A stretch of 64,000 nucleotides of DNA from Medicago truncatula (taxonomy: Eukaryota > Streptophyta > Magnoliopsida > Fabales > Fabaceae): positions 7,959,501 to 8,023,500 of the forward strand of contig NC_053042.1 in the NCBI RefSeq assembly GCF_003473485.1. Direction: 5' to 3'. The translations under genes were made by a program, and so were the position numbers. The notes beneath the pieces are model-generated. The model saw only the letters and a list, made by a program, of their open reading frames with translations, was not told the origin of the DNA and did no database searches. The stretch's first letter is position 1, and every line of letters begins with the position of its first letter. This document shows positions 60,637 through 64,000 of this stretch, one piece after another.

Positions 60637-61914
60637 ATGGAAGGTATTGTTAGAGTGAAGGTAACTGGAATGCGGGACTCATTGGTCCTTTTGTTGGAAT
60701 CAGAGGCTGGTGCGGTCGCGAGAGTGGCGAAGGCGCATGAAATGTGGTGGAGAGGCATATTTCTTTCTGTGAAAAAATGGTCCCCTCAATGTGTTGCTGG
60801 AAAACGAAGGCTATGGCTGAAAGTGTTTGGTATTCCACTACATGTTTGGGATGAAGAGCTGTTCAAGGCAATAGGGAACTTTTTTAGTGAGTTTTTAGAC
60901 TTTGATGAAGACATTATTGGGAGGAGGAGGTTGGATTTTGCTAGAATTAATGTTAGAACCTCAAGGAGAGGATTGATAGATGAAGAAATTCGGATTAGGG
61001 TGATGGGGGCGGTTCATAAATTATGGGTGGTGGAGGAGTTTTGCGGTGGTGAAGGGTGGCAGAGGGCGGTGAATGAGGATGAGGATGACTTGCAGTCTGT
61101 GGGGTCTAGGGATGATGTCATTCCATAGGTAAGAGAGAAGGAATTTCTGGTGGAGGTAGTGGGGCCCGAGATAGGGGTATCTGTTGAGCAAAAGGAAGGG
61201 TCACGTGCTAGCTTCTATGTGGGTATGTACAAGAATGAGGGATTGGTGGATTTGGGTTTGAAGTCTCAAGTTAGGATTGGACAAGTGCCCTTTGTGCAGG
61301 AATTGAGCAGCGGCGTGCAGCCTGTGATGGAGACAGAGGCCTGCGCTGCATAGGTTTTGGTGGGTCAGCGTTTGACCTCTTTGGGCCCACCTGTTGATTG
61401 TTTGGTGGAGTTCCCTCCTCTAGAGAAGACTAATGGGCATGGGCTTGTTCTTTTGAGGAGAGCAACTAAGTCTCTGGATAATTACTCACATTCGGATGGG
61501 CATAATGGAGCTGTTGTTAGTGATTCTTTTTTTTTTATTTTTTTTTTTATCACTAATAAGGTGGATTTAATTCATAAAGGGGTGCAATTTAAAAACAAGC
61601 ATATTAGATTCAAGGATGATTTTGACGGCTCGGATATGAGTGACTCAATTGAAGATTTTGCGGATGAAGAGGAGAGGATGTTGAAACTTAAAAAGAAGCT
61701 TCGCCTTAAGAAACAAACTTTAGGGCCGAAAGGTAGGAAGGATGTGTTGGCTAATTCGGCTTCAACTCCTCCTTCCGGTATTGCTTTGATTATTCAAGAT
61801 CATGATGAAGTGGTGCCGGAGACTCAAGATGATATTCGTGAGGACATCAACTTGGACGTTTTGGCGAAGTCAAAAATTGAAGCCATCCCACAGCAAGATT
61901 TCTTTGGTTGTTAA
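60637..61914 (+). pseudogene. L1-type LINE ORF1 (DUF4283-like region), 5'-truncated, two amber stops
   Basis: One 426-codon frame interrupted by TAG at 61126-61128 and 61351-61353. It carries the C-terminal part of the plant LINE/retro ORF1 domain (RRLWLKVFGIPLHVWDEELF, then GRRRLDFARINVRTS) that precedes a zinc-knuckle or spacer. Homology starts around the ATG at 60637, so the N-terminal part of ORF1 is missing. The later section is acidic and Lys-rich with a TTTTTATTTTTTTT slippage-prone tract near 61530. Confidence 0.82.
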
Positions 61915-61935
61915 GTAGACTTCTAAGGTTGTCCA

Positions 61936-64000
61936 ATGATAGTATCGTCCTTTAATATTAGAGGACTAGGAGGGGGGGGGGGGGGGGGGGTGAAGAAGAG
62001 AAGGATTAGGAAGTTGGTGAGACAAAATAAGGTGGATTTCTTAGCTATTCAAGAAGCTAAATTAGAAGATATTTCATCGGCCCTTTGTTATAATCTATGG
62101 GGTAGCGATGATTGCCAATGGTCTTTCCGTCCATCAGAAGGAAATAGTGGTCGAATTCTTTCCTTGTGGAGGAAGTCTTGTGCTAATGAGGTCTTTTGTT
62201 TTGGCGGGGAAGGTTATGTTGGTGTCTGCTTTGAAAGTGGAGTGCATATACATAAGTGTTTTGTCATTAATGTTTATGCTAAATGCGATTCCTTGTCCAA
62301 AAGAAGGTTGTGGGAGGCCATTTTGGAGGAGCGCCGTAGGAGAGGGAATGGTGCGTGGTGTGTTCTTGGGGACTTTAATATTATGTCTAACAGAGATGAG
62401 CGGAGGGGTGTTCATGATGAGTCATCTTCAAGTCAAGTGGTTGATATGGATTGGTTTAATAGGTTCGTGTGGGACATGGATGTGGAGGATCTTAATGTGA
62501 TGGGTCGCCGGTTCACTTGGTATCATCCTAATGGGATCTCTATGAGTAGAATTGACCGGGTTCTTATTTCGGAGGAATGGATGAATATATGGGGTGATTC
62601 CACCTTGTGGGTGCTACCTAGAGATGTTTCCGATCATTGCCCATTGGTGTTGAGGAATGGGGGCCTAAACCTTTTCGTTTTAATAATTTTTGGTTTTCGA
62701 ACTCGACTTTTAAAGGGGTGGTGGAGGAGGAGTGGCAGAGGGATAGTGTGAATGGTTGGATGAGCTTCGTGTTGAAGTAAAAACTCAAAAGCCTCAAACT
62801 TCACCTTAAAGAGTGGAATAGAGAGGAATATGGGGGTATGGAAGAGAGGGTGGAAAGGTTGGTGGGTGATATCAAGGAGTTGGATGATAAGGGTGAGGAG
62901 GTGGGGTTGGAGGAGGAAGAGATAGCTAGTAGGAAAGCTAAGTTTGGTGATCTTTGGAGAATTCTTAAGGCTAGAGATGCTTCGATTGTTCAAAGATCAA
63001 GAGTTAGAAGGATGAAGGAAGGGGATGTGAATTCCAAGTATTTCCACTCGTGTATTAAAAGGAGATCTAGTTCTAATTTTATGAAGGCTCTTAAGGTGGG
63101 TGATGGATGGGCGGTTTCTCCCACCGATGTCCGGAAGAGGTGGTGGATTATTTCACAAATCATGTTGCTTCTCCAGTGGTTAATAGGCCAAAGTTGGATG
63201 GAGTCCCTTTTCCATCTCTCACCGAGGAGGATAATGAGTTTTTGATCGCTCCATTCACTTTGTTGGAAATAGAGGCGGTGGTTAAAGAGAGTGACGGGGA
63301 TAAAAGCCCGGGTCTGGATGGGTACAATTTTGCGTTTATTAAGAAATTTTGGTACTTGATAAAAGATGATGTTAGGATCATGTTCGATCAATTCCATGCT
63401 AATGGAGTTTATCGAGAGGTATGTTGGCATTTTTCGTCACGTTGATTCCAAAGGTTTCTTCTCCGTTGGAATTAAAAGATTATAGGCTGATATCTTTGTT
63501 AGGGTGTCTTTACAAGTTGCTTGTGAAGGTTCTAGCAAGAAGATTGGTCGGGGTTATGAACTCCATCATTTCATCCAATCAATCGGGGTTTCATAAAGGT
63601 AGAAATTTGGTGGATGGAGTTGTGGTGATTAATGTATTGGTGGATTATGCCAAAACGGCGAAAAAACAATGTTTGATCCTTAAGGTTGACTTTGAAAAGG
63701 CTTATGACTCGGTGGATTGGGGTTTTTTGGAGTACATGTTGATGAGAGTGGGGTTTGGTGATAAGTGGGTGGGTTGGATGAAAACATGTGTTTGTGGAGG
63801 TAGTATGTCTATTCTTGTGAATGGAAGTCCTACGGAGGAAATTAATATTTGTAGAGGCCTTAAACAAGGGGATCTGTTGGCGCCGTTTTTGTTTTTGGTG
63901 GTTGCGGAGGATTTTAGTGGGTTGATGAGGAACGCAGTTAACCTTAACTTGTACAAGGGTTTTCGCTTTGCCGGTAGCTAGGTGGAGGTTTCTCATCTTC
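61936..64000 (+). pseudogene. L1-type LINE ORF2: endonuclease and reverse transcriptase, disabled and cut by window end
   Basis: Starts 22 bp after ORF1. The endonuclease shows SFNIRGLGG, IQEAKLE, VLGDFNIM, RIDRVLIS and SDHCPLV, all expected EEP-fold motifs. The linker follows with KEGDVNSKYFH. The reverse transcriptase shows KSPGLDGYNF, IPKVSSPLELKDYRLISL, the catalytic-Asp motif VDFEKAYDSV and GLKQGDLLAPFLF (usually QGDPLSPFLF); the YADD motif lies beyond the window. The frame changes near 62660, near 63137 and near 63425, and a TAA interrupts at about 62779, so the copy is inactive. A run of 19 G at 61972-61990 sits in the first endonuclease motif. Confidence 0.87.

Overview
The window is plant nuclear DNA: AT-rich, spliced genes with GT-AG introns and 5'UTR introns, plastid and endomembrane proteins of land-plant type, tRNA-derived SINEs, L1 and RTE LINEs, Tourist- and Mutator-like MITEs. 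The SINE and RTE ends resemble those I remember from papilionoid legumes such as Medicago or Trifolium; that placement is from memory, not from a search.

Left part (1-5.8 kb): broken pieces of an aprataxin-like gene alternate with two elongation factor 1-alpha (EF1A) copies, one chimeric and dead, one with an intact 458-codon frame. The order fits old tandem duplication of an [APTX-EF1A] unit. From 7.9 to 10.4 kb lie two apparently identical 1240-bp copies, each holding a palindrome and an 87-bp coding-type minisatellite. At 12-20.4 kb follow a copia fossil scrap, a truncated LONELY GUY (LOG) cytokinin-activating gene, an ABCE1/RLI copy with all exons but the last and at least three defects, and an L1 scrap at its promoter side.

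Middle part: the complete aprataxin-like gene (23.8-29.2 kb, minus; kinase, macro, HIT and zinc-finger domains), a LIMYB-type Myb/SANT-like gene (31.2-33.7 kb, plus), LQY1 (35.2-37.0 kb, minus; thylakoid DnaJ-type zinc finger for PSII repair), an HVA22-like gene (39.0-42.2 kb, minus) and TRM6, the non-catalytic subunit of the tRNA m1A58 methyltransferase (46.2-52.7 kb, minus). Exon lengths in these genes close in frame when summed, which supports the models.

Right part (52.8-64 kb) is gene-poor: a palindrome-rich inverted-repeat element, a fold-back Mutator-like element, a SINE, and a 5'-truncated L1 running off the window with several disabling changes.

The genes are not an operon and share no pathway. 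The most unusual signal is a recurring micro-structure: perfect 14-18 bp direct repeats flanking only 11-20 bp of poly(A) plus a few retroposon 3'-end bases (six cases), with two 40-81 bp RTE equivalents. These look like extremely 5'-truncated LINE/SINE insertions.
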